Origin: Terrabacter aerolatus
GTDB taxonomy: Bacteria > Actinomycetota > Actinomycetes > Actinomycetales > Dermatophilaceae
Direction of reading: 5' to 3'
Length of the DNA stretch: 47,125 nt
Assembly (NCBI RefSeq): GCF_007991735.1
Contig: NZ_BJYX01000026.1
Location: forward strand, 1-47,125
In this document: piece after piece, positions 33,169 through 41,772 of the stretch
Numbering within the stretch: position 1 is the first letter of the stretch
Layout of the letters: each line of letters begins with the position of its first letter
Translations under genes and position numbers: made by a program
Notes under the pieces: model-generated
Databases searched by the model: none
Seen by the model: only the letters and a program-made list of their open reading frames with translations
Told to the model about the DNA's origin: nothing

Positions 33169-33911
33169 ACGCCACCTTCACGATGCTCGAGATGCGCCGC
33201 ATCACCCGGGACTGGGCCGGCATGTTCTTCACGGCCGTCCTGCCGGCCTTCTTCTACCTCATCTTCGGTGCGACGGTCAGTGCCAAGGACGCCAGCATCG
33301 GCAACGGCAACGTCGCGATGTACGTCATGATCAGCATGGCGGCCTACGGCGCCGTCACGGCCACGACGAGCATCGGCGGCAACGCCGCGGTCGAGCGTCA
33401 GCAGGGCTGGGGTCGCCAGCTCGGCCTCACGCCGCTGGCCGACTCCTCCTACATCGCCATGAAGGCCCTGATCGCGATGACCGTGGCCGCGGTGCCCGTC
33501 GTGCTGACCTTCACGCTCGGGGTCCTCACTGGGGCGCGGGGCTCCGCACAGGCGTGGGCCCTCAGCGCCGTGCTCGTGCTCGTCGGCTCGTCGGTCTTCG
33601 CGCTCTACGGCCTGCTCATCGGCACGGCGTTCCGCTCCGAGGCGGCCGTGGGTGCGGCGGCGGGCACGCTCGTCATCTTCGCCTTCCTCGGCAACCTCTT
33701 CATCCCGCTGTCGGGCGCGCTGCTCTCCTTCGCGAAGCTGACCCCGCTCTACGGGTATGCCGCCCTCGCCCGGTACCCGCTCACGGAGGGCTTCCTCCCC
33801 GACGGATCGCGCGACCCGCTGTGGCTGCCGATCGTCAACGTGCTGGCCTGGCTCGCGATCTTCGGCGCGCTCGCCGTGGTGCTCGTACGCCGCGGCCGGG
33901 AACGCCAGTGA
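33165..33911 (+). CDS. ABC-2 type exporter, permease
   Basis: A 248-residue membrane protein with about six hydrophobic segments, including AGMFFTAVLPAFFYLIFGA, MYVMISMAAYGAVTAT, LIAMTVAAVPVVLTFTLGVLTG, SAVLVLVGSSVFALYGLLIG, AAAGTLVIFAFLGNLFIPLSG and NVLAWLAIFGALAVVLV. The layout fits the ABC2_membrane family (NatB/YhaP/DrrB-like). ATGA overlap with the ATPase gene and GTGA overlap with the kinase gene. The substrate is unknown; the DesK/DesR-type pair suggests membrane or antimicrobial-lipid stress. Confidence 0.9.
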   Translation: MNATFTMLEMRRITRDWAGMFFTAVLPAFFYLIFGATVSAKDASIGNGNVAMYVMISMAAYGAVTATTSIGGNAAVERQQGWGRQLGLTPLADSSYIAMKALIAMTVAAVPVVLTFTLGVLTGARGSAQAWALSAVLVLVGSSVFALYGLLIGTAFRSEAAVGAAAGTLVIFAFLGNLFIPLSGALLSFAKLTPLYGYAALARYPLTEGFLPDGSRDPLWLPIVNVLAWLAIFGALAVVLVRRGRERQ

Positions 33912-34996
33912 CCGAGTCACCGGGACGCAACCCGTGGGAGCGCTACGGGTGGGTGGTGCGGGGCGTCTGGCTCGTCTTCCTCGTCTTCCCCGTCCTCGAC
34001 CTCGTCACGACGCCACGCCCGGTGTGGCAGGTCGTCGTGGGCCTGGCGCTCGTCGTCGTCTTCGCCGTCGCCTACGTCCGGGGCTCCTCGCACCTCGAGC
34101 GCACCTCCCGCCGCGGACTGCCCACGGTGCGCGGGGCCACGGTCTGTCTCGCGGTCCTGCTCGGCTGCACGGTCGGCTCCGCGCTGCTCATCGGGGCGGG
34201 AAGCCTCGGCTTCCTCCCCTTCGTCGTGGCGTTCGGGATGTTCGCGCTGCCGATCCTCCCGGCGATCGGCATCGGCGTGGCAGCGACGCTCGTGGCCGGG
34301 GCGGCCGCTGTCGTCACCGACCCGGGCGAGGGCACGTGGAGCGTCGCGATCATCGTCTTCGCCGTCGGGGTCATGACCGGTGGCGTCCGGCTCGTCGCCG
34401 ACCGCGGCGAGCAGTACGAGCGGATGTCACGCGACCTCGCCATCGTCGAGGAGCGCGAGCGCGTGGCGCGCGACGTGCACGACGTGCTGGGCCACTCGCT
34501 CACGGTCGTCACCGTCAAGGCCGAGCTCGCCGAGCGCCTCGTCGACCTCGACCCGGAGCGCGCCAAGGCCGAGCTGGCGGAGATCCAGGCGCTGAGCCGC
34601 CAGGCGCTCGCCGAGATCAGGGCGACCGTCGGAGGCCTGCGGGTGGCTCGTCTCGGCGACGAGCTGGCCTCTGCCAGGACGGCGCTCGCCGGGGCGGGCA
34701 TCGAGGCCCACGTGCCGGACGACCCCGGGGCCGTCGACCCCCGCCACCGCACGGTGCTGGCCTGGGTGCTGCGCGAGGCGACGACCAACGTGGTACGCCA
34801 CAGCGACGCCGACACGTGCTGGGTCGAGGTCGGGACGAACCGCCTCACGGTGCGCGACGACGGACGCGGCATCGACGGGCGACCCGAGGGAAACGGCATA
34901 CGCGGGCTGCGTGAGAGAGTCGGTGCCGCGGGAGGCCGGCTCTCGCTCGAGACCGGCCCCGAGGGCCATGGGACCGTCCTGGAGGTGACGCTGTGA
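33908..34996 (+). CDS. Sensor histidine kinase, DesK/NarX-like (HisKA_3)
   Basis: A 362-residue kinase. About five or six membrane segments fill residues 15-165 with almost no extracytoplasmic domain, suggesting sensing within the membrane. The phosphoacceptor is His191 in RERVARDVHDVLGHSLT. The ATPase domain has REATTNVVRHSDAD and VRDDGRGIDG, then GIRGLRERVGAAGGRL. GTG start overlaps the permease stop. It pairs with the next gene. Confidence 0.92.
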   Translation: MTESPGRNPWERYGWVVRGVWLVFLVFPVLDLVTTPRPVWQVVVGLALVVVFAVAYVRGSSHLERTSRRGLPTVRGATVCLAVLLGCTVGSALLIGAGSLGFLPFVVAFGMFALPILPAIGIGVAATLVAGAAAVVTDPGEGTWSVAIIVFAVGVMTGGVRLVADRGEQYERMSRDLAIVEERERVARDVHDVLGHSLTVVTVKAELAERLVDLDPERAKAELAEIQALSRQALAEIRATVGGLRVARLGDELASARTALAGAGIEAHVPDDPGAVDPRHRTVLAWVLREATTNVVRHSDADTCWVEVGTNRLTVRDDGRGIDGRPEGNGIRGLRERVGAAGGRLSLETGPEGHGTVLEVTL

Positions 34997-35607
34997 GCGA
35001 GACGATCAAGGTGCTCCTCGCCGACGACCAGGCCCTCGTGCGTGGGGCGCTCGCGGCGCTGCTCGCCCTCGAGCCAGACCTCGAGGTCGTCGCCGAGGTG
35101 GGCCGCGGCGACGAGGTCGTCGAGGCGGCGCGCGCCTCGGGGGCCCAGGTGTGCCTGCTCGACATCGAGATGCCGGGCATCGACGGCATCGCCGCCGCCG
35201 CCGAGGTCCGCGCCGCGCTGCCCGGCGTGCGCACGCTCGTCGTGACGACCTTCGGCCGGCCCGGCTACCTGCGTCGCGCGCTCGAGGCGGGCGCGTCGGG
35301 CTTCGTCGTCAAGGACACGCCGGCGCGCCAGCTCGCCGAGGCCGTCCGCCGCGTGCACGCCGGGCTGCGCGTCGTCGACCCCTCCCTCGCCACCGAGTCG
35401 CTCGTCGACGGAGCCAACCCGCTCACCGAGCGCGAGCGCGAGGTGCTCTCGGTCGCGCTGCGCGGGGGCACCGTCGCCGCGATCGCCGGGGTCGTCCACC
35501 TCTCGCAGGGCACGGTGCGCAACCACCTCAGCTCGGCCATCGGCAAGACCGGCACGTCGACCCGCGCCGAGGCCGCCCGCGTCGCCCAGGACCGAGGCTG
35601 GCTCTGA
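34993..35607 (+). CDS. Response regulator, NarL/DesR-like
   Basis: A 204-residue regulator. The receiver domain has the acidic pair in LADDQ, phosphoacceptor Asp57 in CLLDIEMPG and Lys near 105 (VVKDTP). The C-terminal LuxR-type helix-turn-helix is LTEREREVLSVALRGGTVAAIAGVVHLSQGTVRNHLSSAIGKTG. GTG start overlaps the kinase stop by four bases. It probably controls its own operon, perhaps through the palindrome at 32095-32114. Confidence 0.93.
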   Translation: MSETIKVLLADDQALVRGALAALLALEPDLEVVAEVGRGDEVVEAARASGAQVCLLDIEMPGIDGIAAAAEVRAALPGVRTLVVTTFGRPGYLRRALEAGASGFVVKDTPARQLAEAVRRVHAGLRVVDPSLATESLVDGANPLTEREREVLSVALRGGTVAAIAGVVHLSQGTVRNHLSSAIGKTGTSTRAEAARVAQDRGWL

Positions 35608-35609
35608 CC

Positions 35610-35636
35610 TGTCGATCCGGCGCGCCACCGATCGAC
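35610..35636 (+). promoter_or_regulatory. Candidate ECF42-type promoter before the third DGPF gene
   Basis: TGTCGA (35610-35615), 17-base spacer, CGAC (35633-35636). The spacing and bases match the pair before the DGPF operon at 19424. It starts three bases after the response regulator stop and gives a leader of about 43 bases before the ATG at 35686. Confidence 0.55.
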
Positions 35637-35685
35637 GTGGTGGTGGAGGCTGGGACCGACCCGGCACACGACGCAAGGAGCAGCC

Positions 35686-36051
35686 ATGCGCTACCTCATG
35701 GTGCACAAGATCGACGAGTCCCGCCCCGAGGCCTCGAACCCCAGTCCCGAGTTCCAGGCCGCCATGGGCGCCTTCATGACCGAGTGCGCCGAGACCGGCG
35801 TGCTGCTCGCCGCCGAGGGCGTGACGCAGAGCAGGGACGGCGCGGTGCTCCGCAAGACCGAGGGCGGCGGGGTCACCGTCACCGACGGTCCCTTCACCGA
35901 GGCCCGTGAGGTCATCGGCGGCTTCGCGCTCGTCAACGTCGAGAGCAAGGAGCAGGCGCTCGAGCTGGCCGGACGCTTCGCCTCGCTCTTCGACGAGGTG
36001 TCGGTCGAGGTGCGCCGCGTCCACGAGTTCGAGGACCTGCCGCAGGGCTGA
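35686..36051 (+). CDS. DGPF/YCII-family protein 3
   Basis: A 121-residue protein of the same family as the two at 19.5-20.3 kb: MRYLMVHKIDES opens it and VTDGPFTEAREVIGGFALVNV (about residues 65-85) is the signature, here with the literal DGPF. AAGGAG lies seven bases before the ATG. It follows a two-component system but carries its own ECF42-like promoter and probably belongs to that sigma factor's regulon. Confidence 0.9.
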   Translation: MRYLMVHKIDESRPEASNPSPEFQAAMGAFMTECAETGVLLAAEGVTQSRDGAVLRKTEGGGVTVTDGPFTEAREVIGGFALVNVESKEQALELAGRFASLFDEVSVEVRRVHEFEDLPQG

Positions 36052-36062
36052 CGCGGCCGCGC

Positions 36063-36102
36063 CGTGGAGGTTCGCCCCCGTCGAGGGGAGCGGACCTCCA
36101 CG
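36063..36102. terminator. Bidirectional hairpin between convergent genes
   Basis: A 13-bp stem with one G-T pair (36063-36075 with 36090-36102, beginning CGTGGAGG) is continued inward by CCCC/GGGG. It lies between the DGPF3 and HdeD-like genes. One copy of the dispersed 8-mer follows at 36126. Confidence 0.65.
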
Positions 36103-36133
36103 TAGCCGTGCGGGGCCCGGCGGTCGTATGCCG

Positions 36134-36811
36134 TCAGGCCGAGGCGGTCGCCGCCGTGCTGCCCGCGCCCGTGCCCGATCCCGCGGCTCGGCGGGCCATG
36201 AGGGACGTGACGAGCTCGACGACACCGATGACGATGAGCATGATGCCCGCGATCCGGGCGAGCAGCACGAGGGAGGACCCGGGGAAGATCGCGACGACGA
36301 GTCCGCCGAGGATCGAGATGACGCCGCTGACGATGAGGAAGACGCGGGCGCCGGTCGTGCGGTCCGAGCCGAAGCCCTGTGCGAGCGACGCGATGCCCTC
36401 GGCGATCCAGCCGGCCGCGATGAAGATCGCGATGACGAAGAGCGACGTACCCGGGCGGAAGAGGCAGATGATGCCGGCGATGATCGACAGCACGCCGAGC
36501 ACCATCGAGACCGGCCTGAGCCAGCCCGGGTCGGCGGGCAGGTCCCGGCTCACCGAGAGCCGCACGGCCCCGGCGACGATGAGCTGCAGGCCGAAGGTGA
36601 TGGCCACGACGAGCAGCGTCGCCTTGGGCCACAGCAGGACGAGGACGCCCAGGACGACGGACACGATGCCCATGGCGATGAGGGCTCCGGACCAGCCGGT
36701 CGAGGTCGTGGCGCTGGACCAGGCGCTGGCCGCCTCGCGGCGCGTCCTCGGCGTGGTGTCGGGGTGGTCGACCGGATCGGGTGAAGACGGGTTCGGGACG
36801 GTGCTCGACAT
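36134..36811 (-). CDS. HdeD-like (DUF308) membrane protein
   Basis: A 225-residue protein with a 45-residue polar N-terminus and six hydrophobic helices in three DUF308 repeats: ALIAMGIVSVVLGVLVLLWP, ATLLVVAITFGLQLIVAGAVRL, VSMVLGVLSIIAGIICLFRP, SLFVIAIFIAAGWIAEGIASL, VFLIVSGVISILGGLVVAIFP and LVLLARIAGIMLIVIGVVEL. The family includes E. coli HdeD, linked to acid stress, but its role in actinobacteria is unknown. ACGGAG lies six bases before the ATG. Confidence 0.88.
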   Translation of the reverse strand: MSSTVPNPSSPDPVDHPDTTPRTRREAASAWSSATTSTGWSGALIAMGIVSVVLGVLVLLWPKATLLVVAITFGLQLIVAGAVRLSVSRDLPADPGWLRPVSMVLGVLSIIAGIICLFRPGTSLFVIAIFIAAGWIAEGIASLAQGFGSDRTTGARVFLIVSGVISILGGLVVAIFPGSSLVLLARIAGIMLIVIGVVELVTSLMARRAAGSGTGAGSTAATASA

Positions 36812-36950
36812 GTCAATCTCCGTAAGGGGTGAGGTGCTGCCCGAGATGCGACATGTCCAGTCTCGTCCCTCACGCCCGACGGCGCCCGCGTTTCGTCGCG
36901 ACCCGCCCGACGGCATACGCCGGTCCGTGGCACGGCCCGGGGAGGACCGA

Positions 36951-36963
36951 TAGCGTCGGCGGG
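36951..36963 (+). promoter_or_regulatory. Leaderless-type -10 of the ATP-grasp operon
   Basis: TAGCGT (36951-36956) followed by seven bases and the GTG start. The same hexamer and spacing precede the methyltransferase (22686) and the UvrA-like gene (41855). No Shine-Dalgarno is present. Confidence 0.5.
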
Positions 36964-38193
36964 GTGAACATCATCTTCGTGGAGCCGTCGTTCCCCGCGA
37001 ACCAGCGTCGGTTCGTGCACGCGCTCGCCTCGGTGGGCGCGAACGTCTACGGGATCGGCGAGAGCGACGAGGCGCACCTCGGTGACGAGGTGCTCGGTGC
37101 CCTCCGCGGCTACTACCGCGTCGGGTCGGTGACGAACGTCGACCAGATGATCGAGGCCGTCCGCTACTTCCAGGGGAAGGTGTGGATCGACGCGCTCGAG
37201 GCGACCGTCGAGGCCCACACGATGCCGGCGGCCCAGGTGCGCGAGGCGTGCGGCATCCCCGGCACGAGCGTGCGCACGACGTGGCTGTGCCGCGACAAGC
37301 CGTCGATGAAGGAGGCCCTGCGCCAGGCGGGCGTGCCCACCGCGGCGAGCGCGGCCGTCGACTCGGCCGACGAGGCGCGGGCCTTCGCAGAGCGCGAGGG
37401 CTACCCGCTCATCCTCAAGCCGCGCGCGGGCGCCGGCGCGCAGGGCACGGTCCGCGTCGACAGCGACCACGACCTCGAGCAGGCGCTCCAGGGCTATGCG
37501 CGCGAGGGCGCGTCCTCCATCGCCATCGAGGAGTTCGTCGAGGGTCACGAGGGCTTCTACGACACGATCAGCCTCGACGGCCGCGTCGTGCACGACTGGG
37601 CGACGCACTACTACCCCAACGTCCTCGAGGCGATGCGCCACCGCTGGATCTCGCCGCAGTTCGTCACGACCAACCGCATCGACGAGCCGGGCAACGCGTT
37701 CTACGCCGAGGTGCGCGACCTCGGGCGCCGGGTCATCGAGGCTCTCGGCATCGAGACGTCGGCCACGCACATGGAGTGGTTCTACGGCCCGAAGGGCTTG
37801 AAGTTCAGCGAGATCGGGGCGCGGCCGCCCGGCGTCGGCGCGTGGGACGTCTACTCCGCCGCCAACGAGGTCGACGTCTACCGCGAATGGGCGCACGTCA
37901 TCACCCACCGTGCCCCCGAGCAGCAGATGAAGCGGACGTATGCCGCGGGCATCGTCGCGCTGCGCCCTGACCGCGACGGGTCGGTGACCGGCTACTCCGG
38001 CATCGACGAGATCCAGTCCCGCTACGGGGAGTGGGTCATCGACGGCCACTTCCCACCCGTCGGGCACGGCACCCAGGCGGTCGAGGCGGGCTACATGGCC
38101 AACGCGTGGGTGCGGCTGCGCCACCCCGACTTCGACACGGTCCGGGCGATGCTCGACGACGTCGGTCGCACGATCCGCATGCACGCGGGCTGA
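36964..38193 (+). CDS. ATP-grasp ligase of unknown substrate
   Basis: A 409-residue ATP-grasp enzyme; such proteins join a carboxylate to an amine through an acyl phosphate. The N-terminal pre-ATP-grasp domain starts VNIIFVEPSFPANQRRFVHALASVGANVYGIGE. The ATP-binding region has CRDKPSMKEALRQAGVPTA near residue 110 and YPLILKPRAGAGAQGTVRV near 148. EEFVEGHEGFYDTISLDG near 190 follows, and the Mg-binding KFSEIGARPPG is near 281. It resembles carnosine-synthase/PurK-type ligases in layout, but no substrate can be named. First gene of a five-gene cluster with two hydrolase types and an amidotransferase. GTG start with leaderless promoter. Confidence 0.87.
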   Translation: MNIIFVEPSFPANQRRFVHALASVGANVYGIGESDEAHLGDEVLGALRGYYRVGSVTNVDQMIEAVRYFQGKVWIDALEATVEAHTMPAAQVREACGIPGTSVRTTWLCRDKPSMKEALRQAGVPTAASAAVDSADEARAFAEREGYPLILKPRAGAGAQGTVRVDSDHDLEQALQGYAREGASSIAIEEFVEGHEGFYDTISLDGRVVHDWATHYYPNVLEAMRHRWISPQFVTTNRIDEPGNAFYAEVRDLGRRVIEALGIETSATHMEWFYGPKGLKFSEIGARPPGVGAWDVYSAANEVDVYREWAHVITHRAPEQQMKRTYAAGIVALRPDRDGSVTGYSGIDEIQSRYGEWVIDGHFPPVGHGTQAVEAGYMANAWVRLRHPDFDTVRAMLDDVGRTIRMHAG

Positions 38194-38212
38194 GCGCGGC
38201 TGCCTCGCACCG

Positions 38213-39139
38213 ATGTCGACGACGATCCTGCTCGGACCCCAGCGCTTCACCACGACGGTGGGCTCCACCGTGCGCGCCCTCGGCGTGACCGGGCGCATCG
38301 CCATGGTCAACTCCGGCTGGGAGGAGCGCGAGTCCGACGACGCCGAGCTCGCCGGCCATCTCGACGGTCGCGGCGTCAACCTCCGGCTGCACCACCGGAT
38401 GATGGACGTGCTGTCCAAGGACGAGCACTTCGCCGCAGCGGCCCGGGCGTTCCGCGACCGCATGGACGAGCTGCGCACCTTCTACGGCATCCGGCTGCAG
38501 GCGGCGATCGACGCGGTGCAGGCCGTCGCGCACCGCACGTCGATCCACGCCGTCGGGCCGATCGCCGAGGAGTCGGCGATGGAGGCGGTCCGCGAGGTCG
38601 ACCGCTGGTACGCCGCCGAGCTCGACGAGCTGTACCGCTCGGTCCGCGCCACCGCGCCCCCCGACGAGAGCGGCACCATCGGCTGGCACCGGGGCGAGAT
38701 CGGCGCGGTCCTCGACGAGTGCGAGGCGGTCGTCATCGCGGGCGGCAACGTGCGCACGCTCCTGTGGACCCTGCGCGTCTTCGACGTGGAGCTGCGTCCC
38801 GAGCAGTCGGTCGTGGCGTGGTCGGCGGGCGCGATGGCGCTCACCGACGAGGTGGTCCTCTTCCACGACTTCGCGCCCCAGGGCGTCACGGCGGCCGAGC
38901 TCCACGACCGGGGGCTCGGGCGGCTGCCCGGGATCGTCGCGCTGCCGCACGCCAAGCGGCGCCTCCAGCTCGACGACCACGAGCGGATGTCGGTGCTGGC
39001 CAGGCGTTTCGCCGAGCACCGGCTGCTGCTGCTCGACGATGGGGCCGTGGTCCGTTTCCCCGACGGCGCCACCGACCTGCCGGCCGGCGCTCGCGTCCTC
39101 GACCGCACCGGCCACGTCACCGTGGTGGGGGCCGCATGA
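38213..39139 (+). CDS. Peptidase S51/type 1 glutamine amidotransferase-like protein
   Basis: A 308-residue protein with the class I amidotransferase fold. EAVVIAGGNVRTLLWTLRVF (about residues 176-195) is followed by VVAWSAGAMALTDEVV, where the nucleophile is Ser rather than Cys, as in peptidase E and cyanophycinase (S51). These cleave alpha- or isoaspartyl peptides. The first 150 residues are family-specific and include HHRMMDVLSKDEHF. It begins 20 bases after the ATP-grasp gene and overlaps the next gene by four bases (ATGA). A hydrolase beside a ligase suggests turnover of an amide-linked product. Confidence 0.82.
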   Translation: MSTTILLGPQRFTTTVGSTVRALGVTGRIAMVNSGWEERESDDAELAGHLDGRGVNLRLHHRMMDVLSKDEHFAAAARAFRDRMDELRTFYGIRLQAAIDAVQAVAHRTSIHAVGPIAEESAMEAVREVDRWYAAELDELYRSVRATAPPDESGTIGWHRGEIGAVLDECEAVVIAGGNVRTLLWTLRVFDVELRPEQSVVAWSAGAMALTDEVVLFHDFAPQGVTAAELHDRGLGRLPGIVALPHAKRRLQLDDHERMSVLARRFAEHRLLLLDDGAVVRFPDGATDLPAGARVLDRTGHVTVVGAA

Positions 39140-40287
39140 GCGCCATGGAGCGCCTGGCCGTCAACCGGCTGCGCGAGCGGCTGCCGCTCGACGGTCCGAC
39201 GATCGACCGCTTCGTCGAGCGCTACGGCTGCCCGATCATCGAGGGTGAGCGCGCGACCTTCCTCTACCGCGGTGACGTCGACGAGGTGTGGATCCGGCAC
39301 CGGGTGGTCGGGCTGCCGGACCCGTTGCCGCTCAAGCGGATCGGCGAGTCGGACCTGTGGTCCGTGACGACCGTGCTGCCCGAGGGGTCCCGGGTCGAGT
39401 ACCAGGTCGAGATCCGCAAGGGCGAGCACTACGAGCGCTTCAACGACCCGCTCAACCCTCGGCTCGCGCACAGCCCGATGGGGTCGTCGTCGGTGTGCGC
39501 GGCGATCGGCTACCGCGTGCCCGAGTGGGTCGCCTTCGACCCCGAGGCGCGCCAGGGCACCCTCGTCGAGGAGCAGGTGCGCAGCAAGGCCCTGCGCCGT
39601 GACCAGCCGGTGCAGATCTACCTCCCGGCCCGCTTCAACCGGGCCCAGCGCTATCCGCTGCTCGTCGTCCACGACGGTACCGACTACCTCGAGTTCGCGG
39701 CGATGAAGACGGTCCTCGACAACCTCATCCACCGGCTCGACATCGACCCCCTCGTCGCCGTCTTCGTGCCGCCGCGCGACCGGCTCAAGGAGTACCCCAA
39801 CCACGCGCCGCACGCCCGGTTCGTCGCGCGCGAGCTCGTGCCGCTGCTCACCGATCGGCTGCCCCTCGTCGACACGCCGGAGGCGCGCTGCCTCATGGGC
39901 AGCTCGTTCGGCGGCGTCGCCTCGCTCTCGACGGCGGTGCGCTACCCCGGCCTCTTCGGCTCGCTCCTGCTCCAGTCGGCCTCGCTCGTCTTCACCGACA
40001 TCGGCTTCGACCACGGCGGCGGCCCGGCGTTCGACCCGGTCGTGAAGTTCGTCAACCGCTTCCGGGAGAAGCCGTCGGCCGTCGTCGACCGGATCTTCAT
40101 GTCGTGCGGCGTCTACGAGCCGCTCATCACGCCGAACCGGTCGATGGTGCCGGTCTTCCGGCAGACCGGCATGACGGTGCGCTACACGGAGTCGCGCGAC
40201 GGCCACAACTGGGAGAACTGGCGCGACCGTCTCGGCGACGGCCTGTCCTGGCTCTTCCCCGGACCCCAGAAGTTCGTCTACGAGTGA
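39136..40287 (+). CDS. Enterochelin esterase-like hydrolase (esterase D fold) with N-terminal beta-sandwich
   Basis: A 383-residue protein. Residues about 35-140 resemble the immunoglobulin-like N-terminal domain of Fes/IroE esterases (VDEVWIRHRVVGLPDPLPLKRIGESDLWSVTTVLPEGSRVEYQVEI). The alpha/beta hydrolase part starts near 150 (PVQIYLPARFNRAQRYPLLVVHDGTDYLEF). The nucleophile elbow is MGSSFGGVAS near 255, and the late His is in SRDGHNWENW. Siderophore esterases share this layout, but no siderophore gene is in view. It overlaps the S51-type gene and is 25 bases before the next esterase. Confidence 0.85.
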   Translation: MSAMERLAVNRLRERLPLDGPTIDRFVERYGCPIIEGERATFLYRGDVDEVWIRHRVVGLPDPLPLKRIGESDLWSVTTVLPEGSRVEYQVEIRKGEHYERFNDPLNPRLAHSPMGSSSVCAAIGYRVPEWVAFDPEARQGTLVEEQVRSKALRRDQPVQIYLPARFNRAQRYPLLVVHDGTDYLEFAAMKTVLDNLIHRLDIDPLVAVFVPPRDRLKEYPNHAPHARFVARELVPLLTDRLPLVDTPEARCLMGSSFGGVASLSTAVRYPGLFGSLLLQSASLVFTDIGFDHGGGPAFDPVVKFVNRFREKPSAVVDRIFMSCGVYEPLITPNRSMVPVFRQTGMTVRYTESRDGHNWENWRDRLGDGLSWLFPGPQKFVYE

Positions 40288-40312
40288 ATGCAACGGAGAG
40301 GGCAGGCAGCTC

Positions 40313-41041
40313 ATGAAGGTGACCGACCGGTGGTACTCCGACCGTCTGGGCCAGGACATCAGCGTCGCGAGGTGGGGCACCTTCGGCGCGCCCGTGCTCC
40401 TCTTCCCGACCGCGGGCGGTGACGCGGAGGAGGTCGAGCGACACCACCTGATCGCCCACCTCGAGCCCCTCCTCGCCGCGGGCCGCGCCAAGGTCTACTC
40501 GGTCGACAGCGTCGCCGGCCGGGCCCTGGCCCAGCACCGGGGCACCGTCGAGTACCGCCTCGCTCTCTTCAACGCCTACCACGAGACGATCGCGCGGGAG
40601 GTCATCCCCGCCATCCACTCCGACCTCGGCGGGCAGCGCGTCCCCGTCACGGTCGCCGGCTCGTCCATCGGCGCCTTCAACGCGCTCGCGATCACCTGCC
40701 GCTACCCCGAGCTCGTGCACTCGGCGGTGTGCATGAGCGGGACGTACGCCATCGAGCAGTTCCTCGACGGCCACGTCAACGACGACCTCTACTTCAGCTC
40801 GCCGCTGCGTTTCGTGCCGGGGCTCGAGGGGCCGGCCCTCGACGTGCTGCGGACCCGCATGGTCGTGCTCGCCTCGGGCAGCGGCCGCTGGGAGGACGTC
40901 GGCGAGTCCCGTGCCGTCGCCGACGTGCTCGGCAGCAAGGGCATCCCCAACCGGGTCGACGACTGGGGCCCGGGCTACGACCACGACTGGCCGACCTGGT
41001 GGTCCATGCTGCCGCTCTACCTCGACGACCTGCTCCCGTGA
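40313..41041 (+). CDS. Second esterase D-fold hydrolase
   Basis: A 242-residue single-domain alpha/beta hydrolase. The nucleophile elbow AGSSIGAFNALAI is near residue 118, the oxyanion region is FPTAGGDAEEVERHH near 32, and the C-terminal DWGPGYDHDWPTWWSMLP carries the probable catalytic His. It lacks the N-terminal sandwich of its neighbour. GGAGAGGGCAGG lies before the ATG, and its stop overlaps the amidotransferase start by four bases (GTGA). The substrate is unknown; acyl transfer is also possible in this fold. Confidence 0.85.
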   Translation: MKVTDRWYSDRLGQDISVARWGTFGAPVLLFPTAGGDAEEVERHHLIAHLEPLLAAGRAKVYSVDSVAGRALAQHRGTVEYRLALFNAYHETIAREVIPAIHSDLGGQRVPVTVAGSSIGAFNALAITCRYPELVHSAVCMSGTYAIEQFLDGHVNDDLYFSSPLRFVPGLEGPALDVLRTRMVVLASGSGRWEDVGESRAVADVLGSKGIPNRVDDWGPGYDHDWPTWWSMLPLYLDDLLP

Positions 41042-41772
41042 CGGGACGCCCCTTCCTGCTCCTGACCTCGCGGGTCGACGACGCGCTGGCGGCGCAGGAG
41101 CGGGCTGCGTTCCTGCGCCTGACCGGCCTCGGCGACGACGCCGTCGTGCACGTGCGCCTCGAGCAGGGACCCGTCCTGCCCCTCGACGTGACGGCATACG
41201 CCGGGGTCGTGCTGGGCGGCAGCCCGTTCACGGTGAGCGAGCCCGACTCGGCCAAGTCGGCGACCGAGCGCCGCGTCGAGGGCGAGCTGACCGTGCTCGT
41301 GCGCGAGCTCGTCGAGCGGCAGGTGCCCTACCTCGGGCTCTGCTACGGCGTCGGCGCGACGAGCCTGGCCCTCGGCGGGGTCGTCGACCGCACCTACGGC
41401 GAGCCCGTCGGCACGACGACGGTGCGGATCACCGACGCGGGCCGAGACGACCCCGTCTTCGGCGCGCTGCCCGACACCTTCGCGGCCTTCGTCGGGCACA
41501 AGGAGGCCGCGACCGAGCCGCCCCCGGGCGCCGTCGTCGTCGCGACGAGCGACGCCTGCCCGGTGCAGGCCTACCGGGTCGGGTCGTGCGCCTGGGTGAC
41601 GCAGTTCCACCCCGAGCTCGAGGTGGAGACGTTCGTCGAGCGGATCCGGGCGTACGCCCACCTCGGCTACTTCCGACCGGACGAGCAGGACGCGATCATC
41701 GACGTCGTCCGCGCCGCCGACGTCTCGGCGGCCCACGACGTGCTGCGCCGGTTCGTCGCCGCGTTCCGCTGA
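41038..41772 (+). CDS. Class I glutamine amidotransferase
   Basis: A 244-residue GATase1-type protein. The catalytic Cys is in PYLGLCYGVGATSLALGG near residue 103, and the His-Glu pair is in VTQFHPELEVETF near 184. It is free-standing like GuaA-related GATases, so it may release ammonia from glutamine for a partner, or hydrolyse gamma-glutamyl bonds. The ATP-grasp ligase four genes upstream is a natural partner. Last gene of the cluster. Confidence 0.87.
   Translation: MTGRPFLLLTSRVDDALAAQERAAFLRLTGLGDDAVVHVRLEQGPVLPLDVTAYAGVVLGGSPFTVSEPDSAKSATERRVEGELTVLVRELVERQVPYLGLCYGVGATSLALGGVVDRTYGEPVGTTTVRITDAGRDDPVFGALPDTFAAFVGHKEAATEPPPGAVVVATSDACPVQAYRVGSCAWVTQFHPELEVETFVERIRAYAHLGYFRPDEQDAIIDVVRAADVSAAHDVLRRFVAAFR

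Noticed and set aside
36964-41772. A siderophore or cyanophycin system
   Set aside because: The esterase and S51 folds suggest these, but there is no siderophore synthesis or uptake gene, and no cyanophycin synthetase-type two-domain ligase.
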